Source of the DNA: Hyphomicrobiales bacterium
Lineage (GTDB): Bacteria > Pseudomonadota > Alphaproteobacteria > Rhizobiales > Beijerinckiaceae
Length of the DNA: 64,000 nt
NCBI GenBank assembly: GCA_027484655.1
Contig: JAIXSM010000005.1
Span: 50,451-114,450, forward strand
Direction: 5' to 3'
Part shown: in pieces, positions 16,818-25,774 of the stretch
Layout of the letters: the number at the start of each line of letters is the position of its first letter
Position numbering within the stretch: the stretch's first letter is position 1
Notes under the pieces: generated by a model
Database searches by the model: none
What the model saw: the letters and a program-made list of their open reading frames with translations, nothing else
Told to the model about the DNA's origin: nothing
Translations under genes and position numbers: made by a program

Positions 16818-16819
16818 GG
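16790..16819 (+). repeat. Left copy of 30-bp direct repeat (attL-like) at feuQ 3' end
   Basis: A perfect 30-bp repeat, starting GGCCGAGCTG and ending GCGCGTAGGG. It covers the last codons and TAG stop of feuQ. An identical copy lies at 17704-17733, in the same orientation, 914 bp downstream. A repeat of a gene's 3' end that brackets extra DNA is the usual trace of site-specific integration at that gene. Confidence 0.85.
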
Positions 16820-17044
16820 GGGATTACCTGTTCAAGCCGTAAGTGTGCGACGTAATGGGTCGCGGCAAGTCGATTGTTACAGATCCAGAACAGGTGTATA
16901 GGTTTTTTGTTGACATAAAAACCTTGTCAGCTCTCCCACCCGATCCGGTGGAGCGGGGTTGACGCGAAATAATTTTTTGGCGCTCGCGGTACCTCAGGAG
17001 CCCGTGAGCACAATTCGAGTTCGTAGGAAGCGAGGAGCGATTTC

Positions 17045-17374
17045 ATGACCGAAAGCGACCATCGTTCAAGGGACATTGAAGCTCTGGGCAGGAGACTGGA
17101 GAGCCTTGAGATTGTGATCTCAAGGACCGGGTCCGGTTTTACCGTCGCGAGCTATTCGGAGCCGTTGTTCTGCTTCGAGGCGTCGGACATCGAGGAGGTG
17201 AAGTCCCTCGTCTCCGACACCCTCCGCTCGTACATCGAAAAATTCTACCACGTCCAGCGGGTGAACGTTGGCGCAGAGGTTCTGCCTTTGGAAGTGCAGC
17301 CGATCCCGGTACGCCATGTTCAACCTGTAAATCGGCTGAAGACAACCCTTCGGGATCTCTTGCCGGCCGCGTAG
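17045..17374 (+). CDS. Unknown 109-residue protein in the island after feuQ
   Basis: A 109-residue acidic protein that I do not recognise. It starts with a charged helix (SRDIEALGRRLESLEIV), followed by an alpha/beta core (SGFTVASYSEPLFCFEASD, then VKSLVSDTLRSYIEKFY) and a basic tail. The core loosely recalls a HicB-like fold, but no HicA toxin partner is present. A strong ribosome site (GCGAGGAGCG) precedes ATG 17045. It lies between the two copies of the 30-bp repeat together with one other small gene, which suggests arrival with a mobile segment. Confidence 0.6.
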   Translation: MTESDHRSRDIEALGRRLESLEIVISRTGSGFTVASYSEPLFCFEASDIEEVKSLVSDTLRSYIEKFYHVQRVNVGAEVLPLEVQPIPVRHVQPVNRLKTTLRDLLPAA

Positions 17375-17394
17375 CGTTAAGGTATAGCTCAAGC

Positions 17395-17616
17395 ATGCCT
17401 TGGGTAGAGATACCTTCCGAACGCCTCGAAGATTTGCCGCTATTCGGAATCGACCACCTCGTCGATGACGGAGATTTTGCTTGGTATAGGGGTGCAAGGG
17501 GCCGAATGCGGGTCTACAAGGCTCGGCCAAGGGTGTTTTTCGAGGATCTCGTCGATGCTCATCAGTGTGGCGCAACCTCGATCCTGATTGAGAGCAACGA
17601 CCCTAACGACGGTTGA
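17395..17616 (+). CDS. Unknown 73-residue protein in the island after feuQ
   Basis: A 73-residue acidic protein beginning MPWVEIPSERLEDLPLFGID, with aromatic-rich DDGDFAWYRGARGRMRVY in the middle and GATSILIESNDPND at the end. No membrane segment or known motif is seen. It starts 20 bp after the previous small gene on the same strand, so the two probably form one transcript. No clear ribosome site was found. The function is unknown. It lies inside the 30-bp repeat-bounded segment. Confidence 0.45.
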   Translation: MPWVEIPSERLEDLPLFGIDHLVDDGDFAWYRGARGRMRVYKARPRVFFEDLVDAHQCGATSILIESNDPNDG

Positions 17617-17703
17617 TCGCCCACGTCGGTTCCCGCGGTGTCGGGCCTTCGTCCCCCCGCGCTCTCCCCAATCAACCTTTATGAAGGCAGCTGCCGGCCT
17701 CTC

Positions 17704-17733
17704 GGCCGAGCTGACGTTGCCGCGCGCGTAGGG
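17704..17733 (+). repeat. Right copy of 30-bp direct repeat (attR-like)
   Basis: An exact copy of 16790-16819. The similarity continues in weaker form upstream (a GGCCTC/GGGCTC block), and in that frame the sequence reads like a second version of the FeuQ C-terminus ending AELTLPRA before TAG. This copy belongs to no intact gene. It is best read as the displaced original 3' end of feuQ, or as the att site of the inserted segment. Confidence 0.85.
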
Positions 17734-17861
17734 AGCGATTGGCGATTGTCCAGTTTTATGGACATGCAAACCGGGCCGTTTCAGTGTACACATCCCCGTA
17801 GTCGCCCGTGTGACTGAATGCCAGCTTCAAAACGGGCAGGGGAACTGACAGAAACGCCACG

Positions 17862-18983
17862 ATGATCTGGGTTGTTTTCGCCATACTCACCGCCGCAGCC
17901 GCCCTGAGCGTGCTGGTTCCGTTGGCTCGCGCGGCCGCCGCCGCCGGTGCAGGCTCGAGCCAGCAGCGCGCCGATGTGGCCTTTTACGAAGCCGAGACGG
18001 CCAGCATCGCCCGGGATCTCGAACGCGGCGTCATTGACGCGGCGGAGGCGGAAGCCGCAAAGGCGGAGGCCGCGCGCCGCCTCATTGCCGCCGCCGACGA
18101 TCAGCCCGACCATGCCCCGAGTCCTTGGGGTCGGCGCATCGTCGCGCTGACGTCGCTGGCGTTCATCGCGATTGGCGGCGTCGGGCTCTACGGTTTCATC
18201 GGCGCCCCCGACTATCCGGACCAGCCTCTGATGGCGCGTCGCGCGGCGCCTCCCGACCAGATGGACCTGATGGCCGCCTTGTCGAAAGTCGAGGCGCATC
18301 TGGCGCAGAATCCCGGCGACGGGCGGGGCCGGGAGGTCGTGGCGCCTGTGTACATGCGGCTCGGCCGATACGCCGATGCGGTGCGCGCCTGGAGCGAGGC
18401 GATCAGCATCATGGGCGCCAACGCCGAGCGAGAGACATCGCTGGGCGAGGCGCTGACCTTCGCCTCGGAAGGCAAGATCACCAGCGAGGCGCTTGCGGCT
18501 TTCCAGCGCGCGCACGCGCTCTCGCCAACGTATGCGCAGGCCCGCTTCTATCTGGGCATGGCGGCAGAGCAGGCGGGCGAGAAGGGCAAAGCCGCGGACC
18601 TGTGGTCGGCCCTGTATCTCGACACCGCGCCGGATTCCCCCTGGCGCCCCATGCTTGCGCAGCGGTTGCAGACCATCGGCTATCCGCCGCCTGGCGAAAC
18701 CTCGGGCGTCCCGAAGGGCGAGGCCGCCGCAGCCATCGCCGCCTTGCCGGCGGACCAGCGTAACGTGGCGATTCGCGGCATGGTCGATAGCCTCGCGGCG
18801 CGGCTTGAGCAGAATGGCGCGGATCCGGAAGGCTGGCGCCGCCTTGTGCGCGCCTACGTCGTTCTCAAGGAGCCGGAGAAGGCGAAGGCCGCTCTGGTGC
18901 AGGCCCGTCGCGCCCTCTCCGCTGACGCGGACGCGCTGGCGAGCCTTGAAGCGCTCGCGCGCGAGATGGGACTCGGGGGATAA
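17862..18983 (+). CDS. ccmI: Cytochrome c biogenesis protein CcmI
   Basis: A 373-residue protein. Two membrane segments (residues 1-28, [20 protein letters not shown]; and about 92-110, [20 protein letters not shown]) flank a charged cytoplasmic loop with the typical [11 protein letters not shown] periplasmic TPR-rich domain follows. CcmI presents apocytochrome c to the heme ligation complex. It stands first in the order ccmI-ccmE-ccmF-ccmH, two bases before ccmE, the same order as the rhizobial cycHJKL operon. Confidence 0.93.
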   Translation: MIWVVFAILTAAAALSVLVPLARAAAAAGAGSSQQRADVAFYEAETASIARDLERGVIDAAEAEAAKAEAARRLIAAADDQPDHAPSPWGRRIVALTSLAFIAIGGVGLYGFIGAPDYPDQPLMARRAAPPDQMDLMAALSKVEAHLAQNPGDGRGREVVAPVYMRLGRYADAVRAWSEAISIMGANAERETSLGEALTFASEGKITSEALAAFQRAHALSPTYAQARFYLGMAAEQAGEKGKAADLWSALYLDTAPDSPWRPMLAQRLQTIGYPPPGETSGVPKGEAAAAIAALPADQRNVAIRGMVDSLAARLEQNGADPEGWRRLVRAYVVLKEPEKAKAALVQARRALSADADALASLEALAREMGLGG

Positions 18984-18985
18984 AC

Positions 18986-19438
18986 ATGACCCGCAAGCAA
19001 CGTCGCCTCACAATGATCGTCGCCGCGCTGGCGGTTCTGGCGATCGCGCTGGGGCTCGTGCTCGTCGCCATGCGCGACAACATCGTTTTCTTCTACTCGC
19101 CCGCTGAGATCGTCGCGAAGGATGTGAAGCCCGGCACGCGCCTGCGGCTGGGTGGTCTGGTGAAGGAAGGCTCCGTCGAAAAGGGCGAGGGCCGGTTCGT
19201 CTCGTTTATCGTTTCCGACGGAAACGGCGAGGTGCGCGTGCGCTACACCGGGCTGCTGCCGGATCTCTTCCGCGAAGGGCAGGGCATTGTCGCCGAGGGC
19301 GTGCTTGAGGACGCCAAGAGCTTCCGCGCCGACTCCGTTCTGGCGAAACACGATGAGAACTACATGCCGCGCGAGGTCGCCGATTCGCTGAAAAAGCAGG
19401 GGCACTGGCAGGTCGACCAGAAGACGACAGGGAAGTAG
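18986..19438 (+). CDS. ccmE: Heme chaperone CcmE
   Basis: A 150-residue periplasmic heme chaperone with an N-terminal membrane anchor (about residues 8-28). Its OB-fold domain ends in the heme-binding motif KHDENYMP, where His122 binds heme covalently. The segments [10 protein letters not shown] and [13 protein letters not shown] are characteristic. The C-terminal tail is short and flexible. It passes heme to CcmF, whose gene begins 14 bp downstream. Confidence 0.96.
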   Translation: MTRKQRRLTMIVAALAVLAIALGLVLVAMRDNIVFFYSPAEIVAKDVKPGTRLRLGGLVKEGSVEKGEGRFVSFIVSDGNGEVRVRYTGLLPDLFREGQGIVAEGVLEDAKSFRADSVLAKHDENYMPREVADSLKKQGHWQVDQKTTGK

Positions 19439-19452
19439 GAAGGGGAGCGGTC

Positions 19453-21441
19453 ATGATCGTCGAAGTCGGACATTACGCGCTCGTCCTCGCTTTCGCCCTC
19501 TGCCTTGTGCAGATGGTGGGGCCAATGTGGGGCAGCCTCACGCGCGACCGTGCGCTCATGGCCATCGCGGCCCCTGTCTCGATCATGCAGTTCCTGTTGA
19601 TCGCGCTATCGTTCGCCGCGCTGACGTACGCCTACCTCGTCTCCGATTTCTCCGTCCTCAACGTCGTTGAGAACTCCCACTCGCAGAAGCCGCTGATCTA
19701 CAAGATCTCCGGCGTGTGGGGAAACCACGAAGGCTCCATGCTGCTGTGGGTGCTGACGCTGGCGCTGTTTGGCGCGCTGGTGGCGCTGCGCGCAAAGCGC
19801 ATGCCTGAGGACATGGCGGCGACCGCGCTTTCCGTGCAGTCGTGGGTTCTTGGCGCCTTCCTGCTCTTCGTGCTGCTCACATCAAACCCGTTCGCGCGCA
19901 TCGCCTCGCCGCCAATGGAAGGCCGCGACCTCAACCCGCTCCTGCAAGACCCCGGCCTCGCGATCCATCCGCCGCTGCTGTATCTCGGCTACGTCGGCCT
20001 CTCGATCACCTTCTCCTTCGCCGCCGCGGCGCTCATTCACGGTCGCATTGACGCGCAATGGGCGCGCTGGGTGCGCCCGTGGACGCTCATCGCCTGGATG
20101 TTCCTCACGGTGGGAATCTCCATGGGCTCTTATTGGGCCTATTACACGCTGGGCTGGGGCGGCTTCTGGTTCTGGGATCCGGTGGAGAACGCCTCGCTGA
20201 TGCCCTGGCTCGCCGCCACCGCGCTTCTGCATTCGGCGCTGGTGATGGAGAAGCGCGACGCGCTGAAGGTCTGGACCATTCTGCTCGCCATTCTGGCGTT
20301 CTCGCTATCGCTGCTCGGCGCGTTCCTTGTGCGCTCGGGCGTGCTGACCTCCGTGCATTCGTTCGCCAGCGATCCGCAGCGCGGCGTGTTCATCCTGCTC
20401 ATTCTGGTTTTCTTCATCGGCGGCTCGCTGGCGCTGTTTGCGCTGCGCGTGCAATCGCTGAAGCAGGGCGGAATCTTCGCGCCTATCTCGCGGGAAGGCG
20501 CGCTGGTCTTCAATAACCTGCTGCTGACCACAAGCTGCGCAACCGTGCTGGTGGGCACGCTCTACCCGCTCGCGCTTGAGGCGGTGACCGGGGACAAGAT
20601 TTCCGTTGGCCCGCCCTTCTTCAACCTCACGTTCGGACCGCTGTTCGTCCCCATCTTCATGGCCATGCCCATTGGCCAGTTGCTGGCGTGGAAGCGCGGT
20701 GACGTGCTCGGCGCGACGCAGCGACTCGCCTTTGTGATCGGACTGGCCGTGATCGTCGGCCTGATGCTGGCGTGGGTGCGCGGCGAGCCCGTGCTTGCGG
20801 TTCTCTTCGCGGCGCTTGCGGCGTATGTCATCGCCGGATCTTTTGTGGAGATCTGGAGCCGTGTGACCGCCGCTGGTTACGACATCGGGCTTATGTGGCG
20901 ACGCGCTGTCGGCTTGCCTTTGTCCTCATGGGGAACGGCCATCGCCCACGCTGGCGCGGGCGTGACGCTGTTCGGCCTTGCGGCGACGGGCTGGGGCGTC
21001 GAGCGCATCGCCGGTATGAAGCCAGGCGACAATGTGGACCTTGGCCCGTATGTGGTCACGCTCGACGATGTGCAGCGCCGGCCCGGCCCCAACTACATCG
21101 AGACCGCCGCCTTCATGACGATCCGCGAGGGTGGTGTCGTTGTGGGACGGCTGGAGCCGTCGCGGAAGTTCTACGCCCATCGCTCCATGACCACGACGGA
21201 AGCCGGGTTGCGTACAATCGATCTCGGACAGGTGCATATCGTCATTCCCGAGCAGAACTCTGACGGCTCGCTCGACGTGCGTCTCTACTGGAAACCGTAC
21301 GTGACGCTGATCTGGATTGGATCGATCTTCATGTTCATTGGCGGCGGCGTCTCGCTTGCGGATCGGCGCCTGCGCGTCGGCTTTGCGCGCAGGCCCTCGC
21401 GCAAGGATGCGCCCGCAGCCCAGCCTTCGGCGGCGGAGTAG
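19453..21441 (+). CDS. ccmF: Heme lyase subunit CcmF
   Basis: A 662-residue polytopic membrane protein of the heme-handling family. The tryptophan-rich WWD-type motif is seen near residue 230 ([18 protein letters not shown]). Other conserved blocks are [25 protein letters not shown] and the late [16 protein letters not shown]. Conserved histidines in the periplasmic loops ligate heme. Together with CcmI and CcmH it attaches heme to CXXCH motifs. AGGGGAGCGG lies before ATG 19453. The ccmH gene starts four bases after the stop. Confidence 0.97.
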   Translation: MIVEVGHYALVLAFALCLVQMVGPMWGSLTRDRALMAIAAPVSIMQFLLIALSFAALTYAYLVSDFSVLNVVENSHSQKPLIYKISGVWGNHEGSMLLWVLTLALFGALVALRAKRMPEDMAATALSVQSWVLGAFLLFVLLTSNPFARIASPPMEGRDLNPLLQDPGLAIHPPLLYLGYVGLSITFSFAAAALIHGRIDAQWARWVRPWTLIAWMFLTVGISMGSYWAYYTLGWGGFWFWDPVENASLMPWLAATALLHSALVMEKRDALKVWTILLAILAFSLSLLGAFLVRSGVLTSVHSFASDPQRGVFILLILVFFIGGSLALFALRVQSLKQGGIFAPISREGALVFNNLLLTTSCATVLVGTLYPLALEAVTGDKISVGPPFFNLTFGPLFVPIFMAMPIGQLLAWKRGDVLGATQRLAFVIGLAVIVGLMLAWVRGEPVLAVLFAALAAYVIAGSFVEIWSRVTAAGYDIGLMWRRAVGLPLSSWGTAIAHAGAGVTLFGLAATGWGVERIAGMKPGDNVDLGPYVVTLDDVQRRPGPNYIETAAFMTIREGGVVVGRLEPSRKFYAHRSMTTTEAGLRTIDLGQVHIVIPEQNSDGSLDVRLYWKPYVTLIWIGSIFMFIGGGVSLADRRLRVGFARRPSRKDAPAAQPSAAE

Positions 21442-21445
21442 GGCC

Positions 21446-21949
21446 ATGGCGGCGCGCTTCAGCTTGTTGAGTCTTGTGCGACTGCTCGCGGTCGCGTTCA
21501 TCGCTCTCGCGGCGCCGGCGGCTCCCTCGTTCGCCGTCCAGCCGGGCGAGATGCTGGCGGACCCCGCTCTGGAAAAGCGCGCCCGGGCCCTGTCCACCGA
21601 GCTGCGCTGCCTTGTCTGCCAGAATCAATCCATTGATGACTCCAACGCGCCGCTGGCGCGCGACCTGCGCCTTGTGGTGCGCGAACGTCTCGTGGCCGGC
21701 GACAACGACGATCAGGTCATCAAGTATCTGGTGCAACGTTACGGCGAATTCGTGCTGCTGCGCCCGCCGCTCCGGCTTGGAACGGTGATCCTGTGGATAT
21801 CGCCCGCGCTTGCGCTGGCTGCTGGCCTGCTCTGGCTCGTGGTCGCATGGCGCCGGCGCAGCAGGCTCGCCGTTGAGACGCGCGCGGCGCCGTTGAGCGA
21901 GGACGAACGCAAGGCGCTCGATAAAGTGCTGAGCCGCAACTCCCCCTGA
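21446..21949 (+). CDS. ccmH: Cytochrome c maturation thiol protein CcmH
   Basis: A 167-residue protein. The signal/anchor is at the N-terminus ([17 protein letters not shown]), followed by the thiol-redox motif [10 protein letters not shown] (Cys55, Cys58) on a three-helix domain. A C-terminal membrane segment ([20 protein letters not shown]) ends in a basic tail. It reduces the apocytochrome CXXCH disulfide. I chose ATG 21446, four bases after ccmF, over an in-frame extension lying inside ccmF. Confidence 0.95.
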   Translation: MAARFSLLSLVRLLAVAFIALAAPAAPSFAVQPGEMLADPALEKRARALSTELRCLVCQNQSIDDSNAPLARDLRLVVRERLVAGDNDDQVIKYLVQRYGEFVLLRPPLRLGTVILWISPALALAAGLLWLVVAWRRRSRLAVETRAAPLSEDERKALDKVLSRNSP

Positions 21950-21974
21950 GCCGCCTAACGTATCTTTCATCTTC

Positions 21975-21986
21975 CCGACATGTCGG
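21975..21986. promoter_or_regulatory. 12-bp perfect palindrome upstream of degP
   Basis: CCGACATGTCGG is a perfect palindrome in the gap between ccmH and degP, about 70 bp before the degP start. It could be an operator for degP, perhaps for the regulator encoded downstream. No second copy or known consensus supports this, and such palindromes occur by chance in high-GC DNA. Confidence 0.25.
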
Positions 21987-22052
21987 TTTAAGCCGGCGCG
22001 CGCCATGCTCTCTCCAACGGGTCGCCCCAACGGCCCCGAAGTGGAGAGAAGC

Positions 22053-23576
22053 ATGAACAGCCTGCTCGATAGTTTTGCCGCCGCCGCCACGCGGGTTCCG
22101 CTGCGCAAGACCCTGCTCGGCGCAGCAGCCGCGCTCGCGATTGGCTCTTTGACGATCCCCGTTTATTTGCCCGGCGCCTTTGCGCAGCCGGCGTCGCAGT
22201 CTGTAACGATCCCCGGCGCGCCGAATGGCGTTCCCTCGTTCGCCGATGTGATCGACCGCGTGAAGGGCTCCGTGGTGTCCGTGCGCGTGCGCATCGCTGA
22301 TCGCAGCGACGAGGGCCGGCGCGGGCGCGGGATGCACGGCATGCCGCCCAACGTGGAGCCCGGCGATCCGCTGGGGCGCTTCTTCCGGCGCTTTGGCGAT
22401 GATGGCTTCGGCCAGCGCCAGCGCCCGCGCGAAGCCATGGCGCAGGGCTCGGGCTTCATCATCTCGGCCGACGGCTTCGTTGTCACTAACAACCATGTCA
22501 TCCAGAACGCGACCGAGGTGGTCCTCGGCCTTGATGACGGCCGCAGCGTGCCTGCCCGCGTTGTCGGCGCCGACGAAAAGACCGACCTCGCGCTACTGAA
22601 GATCACACAGGACGGCCAGTATCCCTTCACGCAGTGGGCGGAAGGCGCGCCACGGGTGGGCGACTGGGTGCTCGCGGTCGGCAATCCGTTCGGCCTTGGC
22701 GGGACCGTGACAGCCGGCATCGTCTCCGCGCGGGGACGCGACATCGGCGCTGGCCCCTATGACGATTTCATCCAGATTGACGCGCCGGTGAACCGCGGCA
22801 ACTCGGGCGGCCCAACCTTCGATCTCCATGGCCGCGTGGTGGGCGTGAACACGGCGATTTACTCTCCGAGCGGCGGCAGCGTCGGCATAGGCTTCGCGAT
22901 CCCCGCCACCGTCGCCCGCGACGTCATCAGCCAATTGCGCGAGAACGGACAGGTGAGCCGCGGCTACATCGGCGTGCAGATCCAGCCGATCACGCCCGAG
23001 ATCGCCGAATCCATGGGCCTGAGCAGGCGCGACGGCGCGCTCGTGGCCGACACGCAGGCGAACACGCCGGCTGCGAAGGCCGGCTTGCGGGCCGGCGACA
23101 TCATCACGTCCGTGAATGGCCAGCGGGTCCAGACTGCGCGCGACCTGTCGCGGCAAATCGCCGGTCTCGGCCCCCAGCGCGAAGCCCGGATCGGCTTTCT
23201 GCGCGAGGGGCGCGAACAGGTGGTCGCCGTGACGCTTGAAGCGCTTCCGGATGGTTCGGCCGATGCGCGCGGCGGGATGGATCGTCGCGGGCCCAGCCAG
23301 CCTCCGCAGGATGGAGAAGGCGCACGCCTTGGCCTTCGTCTCGCGCCCGGCGCTGACGGCGTTGAGGTGGCGCAGGTTGAGCCCGGCAGCCCGGCGGAGC
23401 GCAACGGCTTGCGCGAGGGCGATGTAATTCTGGAGGTGGCCGGCAAGGCTGTCCGCCGTCCGGCGGATGTGGCGAGCGCCGTGCGTGACGCGCGCTCCAG
23501 CCAGCGGCGCACCATTCTGCTGCGCGTGCGATCCAGTGAGGGAATCCGCTTCGTGGCGCTCCCCGCCACGTCCTGA
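22053..23576 (+). CDS. degP: Periplasmic serine endoprotease DegP/HtrA (Do family)
   Basis: A 507-residue Do-type protease. The signal segment lies around residues 20-50 (LLGAAAALAIGSLTIPVYLP). The protease domain has His148 (TNNHVI), Asp178 (KTDLALL) and Ser251 (GNSGGP). Two PDZ domains follow, the first with GYIGVQIQPITPEIAE and the second near the C-terminus (VEPGSPAERNGLREGD). I chose ATG 22053, preceded by GGAGAGAAGC. It degrades or refolds damaged envelope proteins. The regulator and kinase downstream follow 106 bp later, as in other Hyphomicrobiales. Confidence 0.95.
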   Translation: MNSLLDSFAAAATRVPLRKTLLGAAAALAIGSLTIPVYLPGAFAQPASQSVTIPGAPNGVPSFADVIDRVKGSVVSVRVRIADRSDEGRRGRGMHGMPPNVEPGDPLGRFFRRFGDDGFGQRQRPREAMAQGSGFIISADGFVVTNNHVIQNATEVVLGLDDGRSVPARVVGADEKTDLALLKITQDGQYPFTQWAEGAPRVGDWVLAVGNPFGLGGTVTAGIVSARGRDIGAGPYDDFIQIDAPVNRGNSGGPTFDLHGRVVGVNTAIYSPSGGSVGIGFAIPATVARDVISQLRENGQVSRGYIGVQIQPITPEIAESMGLSRRDGALVADTQANTPAAKAGLRAGDIITSVNGQRVQTARDLSRQIAGLGPQREARIGFLREGREQVVAVTLEALPDGSADARGGMDRRGPSQPPQDGEGARLGLRLAPGADGVEVAQVEPGSPAERNGLREGDVILEVAGKAVRRPADVASAVRDARSSQRRTILLRVRSSEGIRFVALPATS

Positions 23577-23682
23577 GGGCGCGGGCGCCGAACGCCCCAG
23601 TCCCCAGCGCGGCGCCCGACGTTCCACAGGATGACGGCAGGCTGGCGCCCCCAGCCTGCCGTTTTTCATAAGGATCGGCTAT

Positions 23683-24375
23683 ATGAAGACCATGCGCCTG
23701 CTCATCATCGAGGACGACCGCGAGGCCGCCGCCTATCTGGTAAAGGCCTTTCGCGAAGCTGGTCACGTCGCCGACCATGCCGCCGACGGTCTCGACGGCT
23801 ATTCGCGCGCGACCGACGGCGGTTACGATGTGCTGATCGTCGATCGCATGTTGCCGAAGATGGATGGGTTGAGCCTGATCGGCGGCCTGCGCGAGCAGAA
23901 GGTGGAGACGCCGGTGCTTATTCTCTCCGCGCTGGGTCAGGTGGATGATCGCGTGAAGGGCCTTCGCGCAGGCGGCGATGACTACCTCGCCAAGCCGTAT
24001 GCGTTCTCCGAATTGCTTGCGCGCGTGGAGGCGCTGGCCCGCCGCAAGAACGGCTCCGGCAGTGCGCCGACGATGCTGCGCGTGGGGGATCTGGAACTGG
24101 ATCGCCTGTCCCACAAGCTCACGCGCGCGGGCAGGGACATCCCGCTTCAGCCGCGGGAATATCGCCTGCTTGAATATCTCATGCGCCACGCCGGACAGGT
24201 TGTTACCCGCACGATGCTGCTGGAAAACGTGTGGGACTACCACTTCGATCCGCAGACGAACGTGATCGACGTTCACATCTCCCGCCTGCGCGGCAAGATC
24301 GACAAGGGCTTCGACTCGCCTCTGCTGCATACCATCCGCGGCGCCGGATACATGATCCGTGACAGCGCTCGGTAA
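23683..24375 (+). CDS. OmpR-family response regulator downstream of degP
   Basis: A 230-residue regulator. The receiver has EDD at 10-12, acceptor Asp54 (LIVDRMLPKMDG) and Lys in YLAKPYAFSELL. The winged-helix output domain has QPREYRLLEYLMRHAG and the recognition region NVIDVHISRLRGKID. Its end overlaps the kinase gene by 17 bp, so the two are co-translated. Linkage to degP suggests an envelope-stress role, but the signal is unknown. Confidence 0.93.
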   Translation: MKTMRLLIIEDDREAAAYLVKAFREAGHVADHAADGLDGYSRATDGGYDVLIVDRMLPKMDGLSLIGGLREQKVETPVLILSALGQVDDRVKGLRAGGDDYLAKPYAFSELLARVEALARRKNGSGSAPTMLRVGDLELDRLSHKLTRAGRDIPLQPREYRLLEYLMRHAGQVVTRTMLLENVWDYHFDPQTNVIDVHISRLRGKIDKGFDSPLLHTIRGAGYMIRDSAR

Positions 24376-25774
24376 GCTCTTCCGCACGACGGCCTTCAAG
24401 CTGTCGCTCGCCTATTTTCTTGTCTTTGCGGTTTCCGCCTCGCTCGTCATGGGGTGGGTGGCGTGGAACATGCGCCGCGTGATGAACGATCAGCTCGCCG
24501 CCACCATCGAGGCGGAGATCAAGGGCCTTGCGGAGCTGCCCGGGCCGGGCGGCATTCGGCGCATCGTCGACATCATCGACAGGCGGGCGCGCCAGCCCGG
24601 CGCCTCGCTCTACTTGATAACCAACTTTGTTGGTCAGCCTATCGCGGGAAACATCGTCGCGCTGCCCCCCGACGCATTGCGCGAGCCGGGCCTGCGCGAG
24701 ACCACCTACGAGCGCCTTGGCGACACCGATGTTGAGCGTCGCGCGCTTGCACGCGTGCTCATCCTGCCTGGCGGATTCCGCCTACTCGTGGGGCGCGATC
24801 TGGAGGACCGCGAGGCGATCAGCGCGCTTGTTGGGCGCGCGTTGGTCACATCGCTTTTCTGGCTTGCGATTATCGGCGCCTTCGGCGGCCTGTTCGTGGC
24901 GCGCCGCGTGTTGCGCCGCGTCGACGCCATGAACGCGAGCGCGCAAACGATCATGCAGGGCAATCTTGCGCAGCGCTTGCCTGTTGGCAGGTCCAACGAC
25001 GAACTCGACCGCCTCGCCGATAACCTGAATGCGATGCTCGAACGCATACAGGAATTGATGGTGGGCCTGCGTGAGGTGTCCGACAACATCGCCCACGATC
25101 TCAAGACGCCGCTTACCCGCTTGCGCAACCGCGCGGAGGAAGCGCTGCGCACCGCCAGCGCGCCGCAGGAGTATCGCGCGGCGCTTGAGAAGATGATTGA
25201 GGAAAGCGATCAGCTGATCGCCATCTTCAACGCGTTGCTGATGATCGCGCGCCTTGAGGCGGGCTCGGAAACTGCGCCTGTTAAGACATTCGATCTCAGC
25301 CTTGCTGTCCGCGACGTTGTGGATCTCTATGAACCTCTCGCCGAGGATGCAGGCGTCAAGCTTATCATTGATGAATGCGCCGACTGCCTCGTCAACGCCA
25401 GCCGCGAACTGATGGGGCAGGCGATCGCCAACCTGATCGACAACGCGCTCAAGTATGGCGCGCGTGCCGGCGAGGGCGCGCCCGCCGAGGTGCGCGTGTC
25501 TGTGCGCCGCATCAATGACGTCGTGGAGGTGGAGGTTGCGGACCGGGGGCCGGGCATTCCGCCGGAAGATCGCGACCGCGTGCTGGGCCGCTTCGTGCGC
25601 CTGGAAGGCTCGCGTTCGCAGCCGGGATCGGGCCTCGGCCTCTCGCTTGCGGCGGCGGTGGCGCGCTTGCACAATGGTTCGCTGCGGCTTGAGGACAACG
25701 CTCCCGGCCTGCGCGCGATCATCACGACGCCAGCTGCGACCGGCGAGGCGACACAGAAGCAGATGGACCAATGA
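24359..25774 (+). CDS. Sensor histidine kinase downstream of degP
   Basis: A 471-residue membrane kinase. The first membrane segment is at about residues 12-35 (FKLSLAYFLVFAVSASLVMG), followed by a periplasmic sensor of about 125 residues, a second segment near 160-180 (TSLFWLAIIGAFGGLFVA), and HAMP. HisKA has His246 (NIAHDLKTPLTR), and the ATPase domain carries LIDNALKYG, DRGPGIP and GSGLGLSLA. The start is GTG 24359 inside the regulator gene. The stop overlaps glnE (ATGA at 25771), so regulator, kinase and glnE may share a transcript. Confidence 0.92.
   Translation: MTALGKLFRTTAFKLSLAYFLVFAVSASLVMGWVAWNMRRVMNDQLAATIEAEIKGLAELPGPGGIRRIVDIIDRRARQPGASLYLITNFVGQPIAGNIVALPPDALREPGLRETTYERLGDTDVERRALARVLILPGGFRLLVGRDLEDREAISALVGRALVTSLFWLAIIGAFGGLFVARRVLRRVDAMNASAQTIMQGNLAQRLPVGRSNDELDRLADNLNAMLERIQELMVGLREVSDNIAHDLKTPLTRLRNRAEEALRTASAPQEYRAALEKMIEESDQLIAIFNALLMIARLEAGSETAPVKTFDLSLAVRDVVDLYEPLAEDAGVKLIIDECADCLVNASRELMGQAIANLIDNALKYGARAGEGAPAEVRVSVRRINDVVEVEVADRGPGIPPEDRDRVLGRFVRLEGSRSQPGSGLGLSLAAAVARLHNGSLRLEDNAPGLRAIITTPAATGEATQKQMDQ

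Noticed and set aside
16820..17703. Integrase or recombinase gene in the island after feuQ
   Set aside because: No frame of adequate length or with tyrosine/serine recombinase motifs exists between the repeat copies.
22163..22744. Long frames antisense to degP, glnE, alaS and other genes
   Set aside because: Typical shadow frames of high-GC coding DNA; the sense products have complete conserved domains.
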